Assembly: GCF_047238185.1 (NCBI RefSeq)
Contig: NZ_JBDFMI010000001.1
Coordinates: 1,550,001 to 1,614,000 of the forward strand
Origin: Bacillus_AD sp047238185
Lineage (GTDB): Bacteria > Bacillota > Bacilli > Bacillales > DSM-1321
Direction: 5' to 3'
DNA length: 64,000 bases
The translations under genes and the position numbers were made by a program. The notes beneath the pieces were generated by a model, which was given only the letters and a program-made list of their open reading frames with translations, made no database searches and had not been told where the DNA came from. Below, piece after piece: positions 25,380 to 34,022 of this stretch. Every line of letters starts with the position of its first letter. Position 1 is the stretch's first letter.

Positions 25380-26600
25380 ATGTTATCACAACAAACAATT
25401 GACATTGTAAAATCAACTGCTCCTGTCCTTGAGGTAAAAGGGAAGGACATTACTACAGCTTTCTACAGAAATTTATTTGTTTCACATCCAGAATTATTGA
25501 ATATTTTCAATCATGCAAACCAGGAAAAGGGAAGACAACAGACTGCTTTGGCCAATACGGTCACTGCAGCTGCCCATTATATCGATCAATTGGACGTATT
25601 GCTTCCTGCTGTTAAACAAATTGCGCATAAACACCGCAGCCTACTGGTTGCACCTGAGCATTACCCGATTGTCGGCGAGCACCTGCTGGGAGCGATCAAA
25701 GAGGTTTTAGGCGATGCAGCAACCGATGAAATTCTACATGCATGGGGAGAAGCTTATGGTGCAATTGCAGATGTCTTCATCACTGTCGAAAAGGAAATGT
25801 ACGAAGACGCTGCCGGCCAGCCCGGCGGATGGAAAGGCCATAAAGATTTCGTCATAAGCAAAAAAGAAGAAGAAAGCGAGCTAATCACTTCCTTCTATTT
25901 AAAGCCAGCGGACCGTTCTGCCCTGCCTACATTCATTCCGGGACAATATATTACAGTGACTTTGCATATTCCTGGTGAGACATACAGCATGAACCGCCAA
26001 TACAGTTTAACAAATGCACCGGGAGAGGATTATTTCCGCATTTCAGTCAAAAAAGAAAAAACAGAAGGAAATCCTGAAGGGAAGGTTTCCAATTATCTGC
26101 ATGATTCAATGAATGAAGGAGACAAAATCCAACTGACTGCACCTGCTGGCGATTTCACGCTAGAAGCCGGCCATCAAGGGCCTATTTCCTTTATCTCTGC
26201 CGGAGTTGGCATCACTCCTTTCATGAGCATGCTCAATTCGCTGAATAAAGATCAGTTTACTGATGAAATCATATTGCTTCATGCCAGCAAGAATAAAAAG
26301 GTTCAGGCATTTGCCGATGAAATTGAACAATTGGCTAAAGAACTTCCTAATCTATCCTATACGTTCTATCATGACGGTGAAGAACTAGTGGATAATGGCG
26401 AATCACATCATATAAATGGAAGAATGACAGAAGATGTTTTATCAAAATTGCCGACTGGCCATCGTTTTTATGTATGCGGCCCTGTAGGGTTCATGCAATT
26501 TGCAGTGGCAGCCCTGTTGAAAAAAGGTGTACAGGAAGAGCAAATCCATTTCGAATTCTTCGGCCCAGCAATGGATATCCAAGAACAGCCGGCTGTTTAA
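25380..26600 (+). CDS. hmp: Flavohemoprotein, nitric oxide dioxygenase
   Basis: A 406-residue cytosolic enzyme that oxidises NO to nitrate with NAD(P)H and O2. It has an N-terminal globin (about 1-138) with the distal region and the proximal His in the HKHRSLLVAPEHYPIVGEH stretch; then an FAD-binding ferredoxin-reductase barrel (RQYSLTN for flavin) and an NAD domain (SAGVGITPFMSML, CGPVGFMQ) ending FEFFGPA. All parts are intact. AAAGGGGATC precedes the ATG. NsrR from the divergent gene is the expected repressor. Confidence 0.97.
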   Translation: MLSQQTIDIVKSTAPVLEVKGKDITTAFYRNLFVSHPELLNIFNHANQEKGRQQTALANTVTAAAHYIDQLDVLLPAVKQIAHKHRSLLVAPEHYPIVGEHLLGAIKEVLGDAATDEILHAWGEAYGAIADVFITVEKEMYEDAAGQPGGWKGHKDFVISKKEEESELITSFYLKPADRSALPTFIPGQYITVTLHIPGETYSMNRQYSLTNAPGEDYFRISVKKEKTEGNPEGKVSNYLHDSMNEGDKIQLTAPAGDFTLEAGHQGPISFISAGVGITPFMSMLNSLNKDQFTDEIILLHASKNKKVQAFADEIEQLAKELPNLSYTFYHDGEELVDNGESHHINGRMTEDVLSKLPTGHRFYVCGPVGFMQFAVAALLKKGVQEEQIHFEFFGPAMDIQEQPAV

Positions 26601-26620
26601 TGGAAAGAAGAGCATAAAAA

Positions 26621-26653
26621 GGAAGCGAAGGCTTATACGCCTTCGCTTTTTTT
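26621..26653. terminator. Terminator between hmp and the lactate permease gene
   Basis: Stem AAGCGAAGGC / GCCTTCGCTT, loop TTATAC, seven T on the plus strand and an A-tract on the left for the convergent gene. Confidence 0.85.
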
Positions 26654-26659
26654 CTATAT

Positions 26660-28336
26660 TTATGGGACCATCCATGATAACACGTTGCTCTGCAGGAACG
26701 TAATGATCCCGACTAATATGAGCAGGAATATACTGTGTTTTAATGTGAAACGCAGAAGCTCGGACTCTTTGCCTGCAAGCCCTACTGCGGCGCATGCAAC
26801 CGCGATCGACTGCGGCGAAATCATTTTGCCGGTAACTCCACCGGATGAATTTGCGGCCAATGCCAATATTGGCTCCATGCCTATCCCATTTGCTGTAACT
26901 TGCTGCAAGGTGGCGAACAAAACATTCGCCGATGTGTCCGAACCTGTAATGAAAACGCCAAGCCATCCAAGGAAAGGCGAAAAGAATGGGAAAAGCATCC
27001 CTGTTTTTGCCAAAGTCATCCCGAGTGTTGTCGTCATCCCTGCGGCATTAAGAACATAGGCAAATGCGACAACAGATGTAATGGTCAAAATAGGGAATTT
27101 CAATTCATTCAAAGTTTCGAAGAATGTCTTTATCCAGTCTTTGAAAGAGATTTTGACTATGAATTTTGTGATGATGGCTGAAATAAGGATCGCTGTTCCT
27201 GCAGCGGCTAAAAGTTCTAGCTTATATAAGGCGGCAATCGGCTCGCCAATCGCATTCAATATCAAGTTATTCAAGAATGGCACCTCCGGCATGAATGTAA
27301 GGGCGTGCCCAATCTTGTTGATTGTATGTAAGATGATGTTGCTGCCTTCATAGTGGCCGGCTAAAGCCTGCTTGATTGTAGGTATCCCCCATATTGAAAT
27401 CATGATGGTAAGAACAAGGAAAGGAGACCATGCTTTGAATATTTTGCCCCCTGAATAAGAAGATTCGGTCACATCCGAAGCTGCAGTTGCTTCTTTTTCA
27501 TGCTTAAAGCGGTAGATCGATTTTGGCTTCCAAAATTTCAGGAAGACAGCTAGCGCTACTAAAGAAACGAGCGCCGATAAAACATCCGGCAGCTCAGGCC
27601 CAAGGAAGTTCGATGTTACATACTGCGTTAATGAAAATGAAATGCCAGAGACAAGAATGGCAGGCAGCACTTCCATTGTTTTTTTCCAGCCCACCATTAT
27701 CATGACTAGATAGAACGGAATAAAGACCGATAGGAATGGCAATTGGCGCCCGACCATTTTGGATATTTCCAGAGCAGGTATCCCTGTCGGCCCCTCCATT
27801 GCTGTAATCGGAATGCCGATAGCCCCAAATGCAACCGGAGCTGTATTGGCAAGAAGGCATAGCCCTGCTGCATAAAGCGGATTAAACCCTAATCCAACCA
27901 GTAAAGCAGCCGAGATGGCGACGGGTGCACCAAATCCTGCAGCTCCTTCCAGGAAGGCACCGAAAGAGAAGGCGACTAAAAGTGCTTGAAGCCTCCGGTC
28001 TTCTGTAATAGTAAGGACAGATGAACGGATGATATCAAATTGTCCGGTTTTAACGGTTAATTTATAGAGGAAAACGGATGTAATGATGATCCACCCAATT
28101 GGAACGATCCCATATACACCGCCCTGTGTAGCAGACATCACCGCTTTGCCGACAGGCATTTTCCATGCGGCAACAGCGACGATAATGGCAACGAGCAATG
28201 TCAACAGACCGGCTGTATGCCCTTTCATTCTTTTGATCGCAAGCGCCCAAAAGAAAAAGAGAATAGGTATAAGTGCAACGATGGCTGAGCCATATAATGA
28301 ATCCATCACTGGTGTGAAATTTTGTGTCCAAGTCAA
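26660..28336 (-). CDS. lutP: L-lactate permease (LctP family)
   Basis: A 558-residue lactate:H+ symporter with about 13-14 helices. The family marks are FFFWALAIKRMKGHTAGL near the start, FGAFLEGAAGFGAPVAISAALLVGLGF, and the C-terminal GSDTSANVLFATLQ and ANSSGGVTGKMISPQSIA. An ATG at 28345 directly abuts the AAAGGGG site, so it cannot be used well; the TTG at 28336 is nine bases from that site and gives a protein starting MTW, in line with the family. It is divergent from lutR across 360 bases with a shared palindrome, so L-lactate uptake is probably co-controlled with lutABC. Naming it lutP and not lctP rests on this context. Confidence 0.93.
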   Translation of the reverse strand: MTWTQNFTPVMDSLYGSAIVALIPILFFFWALAIKRMKGHTAGLLTLLVAIIVAVAAWKMPVGKAVMSATQGGVYGIVPIGWIIITSVFLYKLTVKTGQFDIIRSSVLTITEDRRLQALLVAFSFGAFLEGAAGFGAPVAISAALLVGLGFNPLYAAGLCLLANTAPVAFGAIGIPITAMEGPTGIPALEISKMVGRQLPFLSVFIPFYLVMIMVGWKKTMEVLPAILVSGISFSLTQYVTSNFLGPELPDVLSALVSLVALAVFLKFWKPKSIYRFKHEKEATAASDVTESSYSGGKIFKAWSPFLVLTIMISIWGIPTIKQALAGHYEGSNIILHTINKIGHALTFMPEVPFLNNLILNAIGEPIAALYKLELLAAAGTAILISAIITKFIVKISFKDWIKTFFETLNELKFPILTITSVVAFAYVLNAAGMTTTLGMTLAKTGMLFPFFSPFLGWLGVFITGSDTSANVLFATLQQVTANGIGMEPILALAANSSGGVTGKMISPQSIAVACAAVGLAGKESELLRFTLKHSIFLLILVGIITFLQSNVLSWMVP

Positions 28337-28493
28337 TAACAACATCCCCTTTGTTTAACATTGAAACGATCCAAAATGCAGTGTGTTCAATGGATATCCC
28401 GATCCATTTACTTTATATGCAGCTTTACTGGCAACCCCCTTTTAAAGCCTGCTTGCATATTTTGGTAAGCCCTTACATAACTATGGTGGTAAG

Positions 28494-28506
28494 GTCATAT
28501 GATGAC
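28494..28506. promoter_or_regulatory. LutR-like operator upstream of the lactate permease
   Basis: GTCATATGATGAC, a 13-base palindrome with arms GTCAT/ATGAC. The same arms and spacing occur upstream of lutA (29563-29575). Extra ATGAC half-sites follow at about 28512-28524. The FadR-type regulator encoded next door is the obvious binder. Confidence 0.6.
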
Positions 28507-28704
28507 TATATGACAAGATGACTATATTTGTAACTCATTATATGTTACAGTTTTATCGAAATGCAATCATAATTTTACATTTTTTGAATAAAGAGAAAAA
28601 TATACTAATATTTATCCAATTCCAAAAAGCTGTTTGAAATGACAAAACCTTAAGGATGATTGTAAAATTAAATTTCCAGTATGAATGAAGCGGGGTTACG
28701 TATA

Positions 28705-29439
28705 ATGGCGATTGAATATAAAGTAATAAAACCAAGAAAGCTATATGAAGAAGTAGCGGAGAATATCCATTCGATGATTCGAGATGGCGAGTTGAAGCCA
28801 GGGGATAAATTGGATTCTGTCCAGCAGCTGGCCGAAAACTTCCACGTCGGAAGATCCGCCATTCGAGAAGCACTAAGTGCCTTACGGGCAAAGGGATTAG
28901 TAGAGATGAAGCAGGGGGAAGGCACCTATGTCAAGCAGTTTGATGCCAGTACAATCGACTTCTCATTTTCATCTGCTGTCTTAATGAATAAAGAAGATGT
29001 TGTCCATTTGTTGGAAGTAAGAAAGGCAGTTGAAGTGGGTGCTGCGCGATTGGCTGCCCGAAACCGTAATGAGGAAGACTTGGAAATGTTGGGCCTTATT
29101 TTAGAGGAAATGAAGGATGCGTTCGGTAATGATAAGCGAGAGGAAGAAACGGATATTGCATTCCATCTGGCCATATCTAAGGCCACCCAAAATCCGATGA
29201 TGTACCAATTGATGCAGAATGTTTCGGACATGATGAGTCTCAATATGAAAGAAACACGGAAGATCTGGCTTTATTCAAATGAAACAACCATTGAAACGTT
29301 GTATGAAGACCATGCGGCCATTACAGAGGCTATCACTGCGAAAGATGAAAAATTGGCGGAAACGATGATGTTTAATCATTTAACCGTTGTCGAAAAAAAC
29401 ATGTCTTTATATTACAACGATCGATTATCAGAACAATGA
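28705..29439 (+). CDS. lutR: GntR-family (FadR type) regulator of lactate use, LutR
   Basis: A 244-residue repressor. An N-terminal winged helix (about 10-75; LDSVQQLAENFHVGRSAIREALSAL) is followed by an all-helical FCD effector domain (about 90-235; VRKAVEVGAARLAA, DIAFHLAISKATQNP, EDHAAITEAITAKD) with the His and Asp residues that bind metal and ligand. The frame is open from 28681, but AAGCGGGG before the ATG at 28705 sets the start. Position between the lactate permease and lutABC fits LutR, which is released by L-lactate in B. subtilis. Confidence 0.9.
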   Translation: MAIEYKVIKPRKLYEEVAENIHSMIRDGELKPGDKLDSVQQLAENFHVGRSAIREALSALRAKGLVEMKQGEGTYVKQFDASTIDFSFSSAVLMNKEDVVHLLEVRKAVEVGAARLAARNRNEEDLEMLGLILEEMKDAFGNDKREEETDIAFHLAISKATQNPMMYQLMQNVSDMMSLNMKETRKIWLYSNETTIETLYEDHAAITEAITAKDEKLAETMMFNHLTVVEKNMSLYYNDRLSEQ

Positions 29440-29464
29440 AAAGGCGGAATATTTCCGCCTTTTA
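29439..29464 (+). terminator. Intrinsic terminator of lutR
   Basis: Stem AAAAGGCGGAA / TTCCGCCTTTT with a short AT loop. Confidence 0.8.
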
Positions 29465-29562
29465 TGTATTTTGCTCGTAAAAATCTCGAAGATATGTTAA
29501 ATTAATGCAATAAGTGTTCCTTATTAAGGTTCTTATGGATGAATATTACTTTATTTATTCAA

Positions 29563-29575
29563 GTCATCAGATGAC
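29563..29575. promoter_or_regulatory. LutR-like operator upstream of lutABC
   Basis: GTCATCAGATGAC, a perfect palindrome around a central A, 36 bases before the lutA start. It matches the palindrome before the permease gene in arms and spacing. Confidence 0.65.
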
Positions 29576-29611
29576 CTGTTATCTAAAGTTTCATGAAGGA
29601 GTGAGAAAAAG

Positions 29612-30331
29612 ATGAAAGTAACACTTTTTGCCACTTGTTTAGTGGATATGTTCAACACTTCTACAGGAAAAGCAACTGTTGAATTATTGGAACGCCTTGG
29701 CTGCGATGTGGAATTTCCAGAAACTCAGGTATGCTGCGGCCAGCCTGCTTATAATAGCGGCTATGTGAAGGAATCGAAAGAGGCTATGAAAAAAATGATC
29801 AATACTTTCGTGGACAGTGAATATGTAGTCACACCATCCGGTTCATGCGCCACTATGTTCAAGGAATATCCCAAGCTATTTGTAGATGAACCAAAATGGC
29901 TCACAAAAGCTGAAGAATTGGCAGGAAAGACGTATGAATTAACACAATTCATTGTAGATGTATTGAAAGTGGAAGATGTAGGTGCATCGCTAAAAGGAAA
30001 AGCTACAGTCCATGCTTCTTGCCATATGACACGATTGCTCGGTGTTAAAGATGCACCAATGACTTTGCTGAAACATGTAAAAGGGCTAGAAGTACTCCCT
30101 TTGAAAAATGTCCAAAATTGTTGTGGTTTCGGCGGTACTTTTTCGGTGAAAATGGGTAAAATTTCTGAACAGATGGTAGATGAAAAAGTGTGCCATGTAG
30201 AAGAAACTGAGGCTGATATTTTAATAGGCGCAGATGCAGGCTGCCTTATGAATATCGGAGGGAGAATGGAAAGGACAGGAAAGGAAATAAAGGTTATGCA
30301 TATTGCTGAAGTATTGAATTCCCGAAGCTAA
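29612..30331 (+). CDS. lutA: L-lactate utilisation protein LutA
   Basis: A 239-residue soluble subunit with two CCG domains (cysteine-rich, as in heterodisulfide reductase and glycolate oxidase subunits): QVCCGQPAYNSG about residue 35 and NCCGFGGTFSVK about residue 172, each with upstream partner Cys residues (FATCLVDMF, ASCHMTRLLG). The cysteines bind Fe-S clusters. Together with LutB and LutC it oxidises L-lactate to pyruvate independently of the flavin lactate oxidases. GAAGGAGTGAG precedes the ATG. Confidence 0.95.
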   Translation: MKVTLFATCLVDMFNTSTGKATVELLERLGCDVEFPETQVCCGQPAYNSGYVKESKEAMKKMINTFVDSEYVVTPSGSCATMFKEYPKLFVDEPKWLTKAEELAGKTYELTQFIVDVLKVEDVGASLKGKATVHASCHMTRLLGVKDAPMTLLKHVKGLEVLPLKNVQNCCGFGGTFSVKMGKISEQMVDEKVCHVEETEADILIGADAGCLMNIGGRMERTGKEIKVMHIAEVLNSRS

Positions 30332-30337
30332 GGAAGT

Positions 30338-30351
30338 TGAAAGCGCTTAAT
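30338..30351 (+). promoter_or_regulatory. Candidate cre site between lutA and lutB
   Basis: TGAAAGCGCTTAAT matches TGWAANCGNTNWCA at 12 of 14 positions; the last two bases differ. In this position CcpA-HPr-P could act as a roadblock to transcription of lutBC. Confidence 0.45.
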
Positions 30352-30380
30352 ATTATTTTTGGAAGAGGGAGTGAATATGT

Positions 30381-31808
30381 ATGGCTATGAAAATAGGGAC
30401 TGAGGCATTCGGCCAGCGTGTAGACAAAGGCTTGGAAAATCAATTCATGAGAGCTGCTGTTTCTTCTGCACAAGAAAGCCTCCATGAAAGACGGCTGACA
30501 GCTGCTGAAGAATTAGGCAATTGGGAAGAGTGGCGTTCCCATGCGGAGGAAATTCGCCAGCATGTATTGGAAAACCTGGATTATTATTTATTTCAATTGA
30601 GCGAAAATGTTTCTTCGCTTGGCGGCCATGTGTTTTTTGCAGAAACACCTGAAGAAGCATCCGATTATATTAAAGAAATCGCTATACGTAAACATGCGAA
30701 AAAAATTGTGAAATCTAAATCGATGGTGACGGAAGAAATCAACTTGAATCAAATATTAGAGTCAGTCGGTTGTGAAGTGGTCGAAAGTGACCTAGGGGAA
30801 TATATTCTGCAAATCGATGACCACGATCCGCCATCCCATATTGTGGCCCCGGCATTACATAAGAATAAAGACCAAATTGCCGATGTATTCCGTAAACGAT
30901 TGGAATACACAAAATCTTCCAACCCTGATGAACTGACCTCGCATGTCCGTGGGATTTTGCGAAAAGAGTTCCTGGCGGCAGATATTGGCGTTACTGGCTG
31001 TAACTTTGCCATTGCGGAAACAGGTTCCATCAGTCTAGTAACAAATGAAGGGAACGGGCGAATGGTCACTTCATTGCCAAAGACACAAATAGCCGTTATG
31101 GGAATGGAACGGATTGTACCTTCACATGAGGAATGGGAAGTGTTGGTCAGCATGTTGACTAGAAGTGCTGTAGGACAACGCCTGACCAGCTATATTACTG
31201 CAATAACTGGCCCAAAGTTAATGGATGAAGTGGATGGAGCGGAAGAGTTTCATTTAGTTATTGTGGATAATGGCCGCTCCAACATTCTTGGTACTGCTTT
31301 TCAACCGGTCCTTCAATGTATTAGATGTGCAGCCTGTGTCAACGTTTGCCCAGTTTATCGCCACATCGGCGGACATTCATACGGCAGCATTTATTCAGGC
31401 CCGATCGGCGCGGTCTTATCCCCATTGCTGGGAGGTTATGAGGAATACAAGGAATTGCCTTATGCATCTACTCTTTGCGGTGCCTGTACAGACGCTTGTC
31501 CGGTAAAAATACCCTTGCATGAACTTCTTCATGAACACCGCAGGGTGATTGTCGAGCAAGAAGGAAAAGCGCCAATTTCGGAAAAATTGGCGATGAAAGC
31601 GTTTGGCCTGGGGGCAGCCTCTCCGATGCTCTATAAATTAGGCAGCAAAATTGCGCCGGCAGCAATGAGCCCGTTCACGAAAGAAGACAAGATATCTAAT
31701 GGGCCCGGCCCATTAAAGGCATGGACCCAAATAAGGGAATTTCCCGCACCGAATAAGGAGAGATTCCGTGATTGGTTCAAAAACCGGGAGAAGGGGGATG
31801 GCGAATAA
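30381..31808 (+). CDS. lutB: L-lactate utilisation iron-sulfur protein LutB
   Basis: A 475-residue subunit. The N-terminal part is the LUD/DUF162 domain (about 60-295). It is followed by a ferredoxin-like module with two cysteine sets, CIRCAACVNVCPVYR and CGACTDACPVKI (about 312-375), which bind two [4Fe-4S] clusters, and a C-terminal tail. It passes electrons in the LutABC complex. GAGGGAG lies upstream; the ATG at 30377 is out of frame, so 30381 is used. The TAA stop overlaps the lutC ATG. Confidence 0.96.
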   Translation: MAMKIGTEAFGQRVDKGLENQFMRAAVSSAQESLHERRLTAAEELGNWEEWRSHAEEIRQHVLENLDYYLFQLSENVSSLGGHVFFAETPEEASDYIKEIAIRKHAKKIVKSKSMVTEEINLNQILESVGCEVVESDLGEYILQIDDHDPPSHIVAPALHKNKDQIADVFRKRLEYTKSSNPDELTSHVRGILRKEFLAADIGVTGCNFAIAETGSISLVTNEGNGRMVTSLPKTQIAVMGMERIVPSHEEWEVLVSMLTRSAVGQRLTSYITAITGPKLMDEVDGAEEFHLVIVDNGRSNILGTAFQPVLQCIRCAACVNVCPVYRHIGGHSYGSIYSGPIGAVLSPLLGGYEEYKELPYASTLCGACTDACPVKIPLHELLHEHRRVIVEQEGKAPISEKLAMKAFGLGAASPMLYKLGSKIAPAAMSPFTKEDKISNGPGPLKAWTQIREFPAPNKERFRDWFKNREKGDGE

Positions 31809-32521
31809 TGGGAGGCACTATTCAAAATCGAGATGCTTTTCTGGATAAAATTGCAGCCAATCTTGGAAGAGAGCGAAAAAAAAAGATTGACAAGCCAGAG
31901 TATAAACACAATCCACAGTCATCATTATATGAAGGCTGGTCAACTGAACAGTTGATGCATATGTTCAAAGAACACTGCGCGAAAATCCATACAGATTACT
32001 ACAGTACAACTAAAAAAGACCTTGATGGACAATTAAGGGAAGCAATAACCACTTTTGGAGGCGGACCGATCATCATTGGCGATGATGACCGCTTTACGGA
32101 GTATGGATGTGACCCCTTATTGCAAAGTTTGCCTGCCGAAGGTATACCCGTCTATAAATGGGATCCTGAAATGGGAGAGGAAAATATCCTTTTGGCGGAA
32201 AAAGCGAATATCGGCATAAATTTCAGCGAAATCACTTTAGCTGAGTCAGGGACGGTCGTATTGTTTTCTTCCCCTAAAATCGGCAGATCCATTTCTTTGT
32301 TGCCGACGACTTTTATCGCTATTATTCCTAAAAGCACGCTTGTGCCAAGGATGACGCAAGCGGCAAAACGGATTAAAGCATATACGGCACAAGGGAAAAC
32401 GGTCCCGGCATGCATCAATTTCATAACAGGGCCGAGCAACTCGGCGGATATTGAGATGAATTTAGTTGTCGGCGTGCATGGTCCGGTTAAGGCGGCTTAC
32501 ATTGTAGTTGAAGACTGCTAG
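31808..32521 (+). CDS. lutC: L-lactate utilisation protein LutC
   Basis: A 237-residue LUD-domain protein, third member of the lactate oxidation complex. Typical segments are NIGINFSEITLAESGTVV, then PTTFIAIIPKSTLVP and FITGPSNSADIEMNLVVGVHG near the end. The ATG at 31808 shares one base with the lutB stop (TAATG), and AAGGGGGA eight bases upstream supports this start over in-frame upstream codons. Such coupling ensures balanced LutB and LutC. Confidence 0.95.
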   Translation: MGGTIQNRDAFLDKIAANLGRERKKKIDKPEYKHNPQSSLYEGWSTEQLMHMFKEHCAKIHTDYYSTTKKDLDGQLREAITTFGGGPIIIGDDDRFTEYGCDPLLQSLPAEGIPVYKWDPEMGEENILLAEKANIGINFSEITLAESGTVVLFSSPKIGRSISLLPTTFIAIIPKSTLVPRMTQAAKRIKAYTAQGKTVPACINFITGPSNSADIEMNLVVGVHGPVKAAYIVVEDC

Positions 32522-32612
32522 AAAAGAGTCTTTATGAGCAGTATAGTCAATAAAAGGTTCTCCGCAAGGTATAATGAACGGTATACGGATATAGCAAGGA
32601 GGATTATGTTTA

Positions 32613-33350
32613 TTGGATAAGGACATTAAACTGGTAGCGTTGGACATGGATGGGACCGTACTGAATAATGAAGGGGTCATTTCAGCTGAAAATGCGAATG
32701 CAATACAATTGGCCCAAGAAAGAGGGGTAACGGTTGTCTTTAGCACAGGAAGAACATATATGCGCTGTATAGATTTCGCCAAATCATTGAACTTATCTTC
32801 CTATTTAATAACTGTCAATGGCAGTGAAATCTGGGATGGAAATGGGGAACTGGTTGAGCGTGTACACATGCCCCATGAATCAATGGCTTGGATGTGGAAT
32901 CTGGCAAAGAAGCATCAAATTCCCTTTTGGGCGGTCGGCCATGATGGGATATGGGACAATAAAATGCCTGAAGATTTAACATCTACTGAATGGATGAAAA
33001 TCCGCTTTGAATTTGCCGAAGAGGAACTTAAAAGATCTGTTATGGAGGCAATTCATCAAAAAGGCGGTTTCGAAGTCAGCAATTCAAGCCCTAGCAATCT
33101 CGAAGTGAATATGTTCGGGGTGGATAAAGCGAAAGCAATCCAAAAAGTGTGCGGATTATTGGATATATCAATGGATGAAGTGATGGCAATGGGCGATAGT
33201 CTGAATGACCTAGCGATGATTAAACAAGCGGGTCTTGGCATAGCGATGGGGAATGCTCAAGAGGCAGTGAAGGAACAAGCTGATTGGGTTACAGCAGCCA
33301 ATGACCAAAACGGGGTGTCCGTTGCCCTTCATAATTGGATTTTATCATAA
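32613..33350 (+). CDS. Cof-type HAD phosphatase
   Basis: A 245-residue cytosolic sugar-phosphate phosphatase of HAD subfamily IIB. Motif I is LVALDMDGTVLNNEG, motif II VVFSTGRTY, a type IIB cap follows, and motif IV is VMAMGDSLNDLAMIKQAGLGIAMGNA. The start is a TTG nine bases after AAGGAGG; an ATG in between is out of frame. Related Bacillus enzymes act on flavin precursors or sugar phosphates; the substrate here is unknown. It is outside the lut operon by about 90 bases. Confidence 0.88.
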   Translation: MDKDIKLVALDMDGTVLNNEGVISAENANAIQLAQERGVTVVFSTGRTYMRCIDFAKSLNLSSYLITVNGSEIWDGNGELVERVHMPHESMAWMWNLAKKHQIPFWAVGHDGIWDNKMPEDLTSTEWMKIRFEFAEEELKRSVMEAIHQKGGFEVSNSSPSNLEVNMFGVDKAKAIQKVCGLLDISMDEVMAMGDSLNDLAMIKQAGLGIAMGNAQEAVKEQADWVTAANDQNGVSVALHNWILS

Positions 33351-33383
33351 AAAATAGCCATTCGAAATGAATGGCTATTTTTT
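33350..33383. terminator. Terminator between the HAD gene and dps
   Basis: Stem AAAAATAGCCATTC / GAATGGCTATTTTT with a GAAAT-type loop, serving both convergent genes. Confidence 0.85.
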
Positions 33384-33395
33384 ATGTGTTCTTAT

Positions 33396-33818
33396 TTATT
33401 GCAGGTAGGAGTTCAGCATCCAGATCCGCTTTTCCATTCCCTGTTTAATGCCAAGGAACAAGTCTCCAGTTGCTTCATCGGCAACTTCCATGATTTTTTC
33501 TGCTTCTTTAGCTAAAACGCCAAAATCGCTGATGAGAGTTTCCACCATTTGACTGCTGTCTTCAGAGCCGCTGGCTTCTTGGATTGACGCTAGTTCAAGC
33601 GTTTCCTTCAAGGTGCCGATCGGAGTGCCTCCGATGCTTAATAGTCTTTCGGCCATTTCGTCTAATTGATCTGTTGTTTCATTATAGTAATTCTCAAATA
33701 GTTCATGCAGAGTAAAAAAATGAACGCCCTTTACATTCCAATGATAGTTATGGAGCTTTGTGTATAAAAGTGTATAATTAGCCACTTGTTTATTGATTGC
33801 ATGATAAACCGATTCCAT
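33396..33818 (-). CDS. dps: Dps-family ferritin-like protein
   Basis: A 140-residue mini-ferritin subunit that forms a 12-mer, oxidises Fe(II) with peroxide and protects DNA. The ferroxidase ligands are in LHNYHWNVKGVHF and FTLHELFENYYNETTDQLDEMAERL, all intact. GGAGGTATC precedes the ATG. The upstream region is very AT-rich; a TTATAAT-ATTATG dyad at 33849-33861 recalls half of a PerR box but lacks the normal central spacing. The name could equally be mrgA-like. Confidence 0.88.
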   Translation of the reverse strand: MESVYHAINKQVANYTLLYTKLHNYHWNVKGVHFFTLHELFENYYNETTDQLDEMAERLLSIGGTPIGTLKETLELASIQEASGSEDSSQMVETLISDFGVLAKEAEKIMEVADEATGDLFLGIKQGMEKRIWMLNSYLQ

Positions 33819-34022
33819 GAGATACCTCCAAGATCGTAAAAATCTATTTTATAATATTATGTTTAGATATTAATTTTAATATGATATTTGTTTTAAATAA
33901 AGGAAAAACAGACATTTTAATTAATTTTTTCTTATTATAATATAATGATTTTTGTTTATTTTATGGTATTAGGTGGTATATAAACAATCGTAATACATAA
34001 AATCTTTTAGGAGTGGTTGATA

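Noticed and set aside
33843..33865. PerR box upstream of dps
   Set aside because: TTATAAT-ATTATG lacks the one-base centre and the second arm is incomplete; AT-rich sequence gives such matches by chance.
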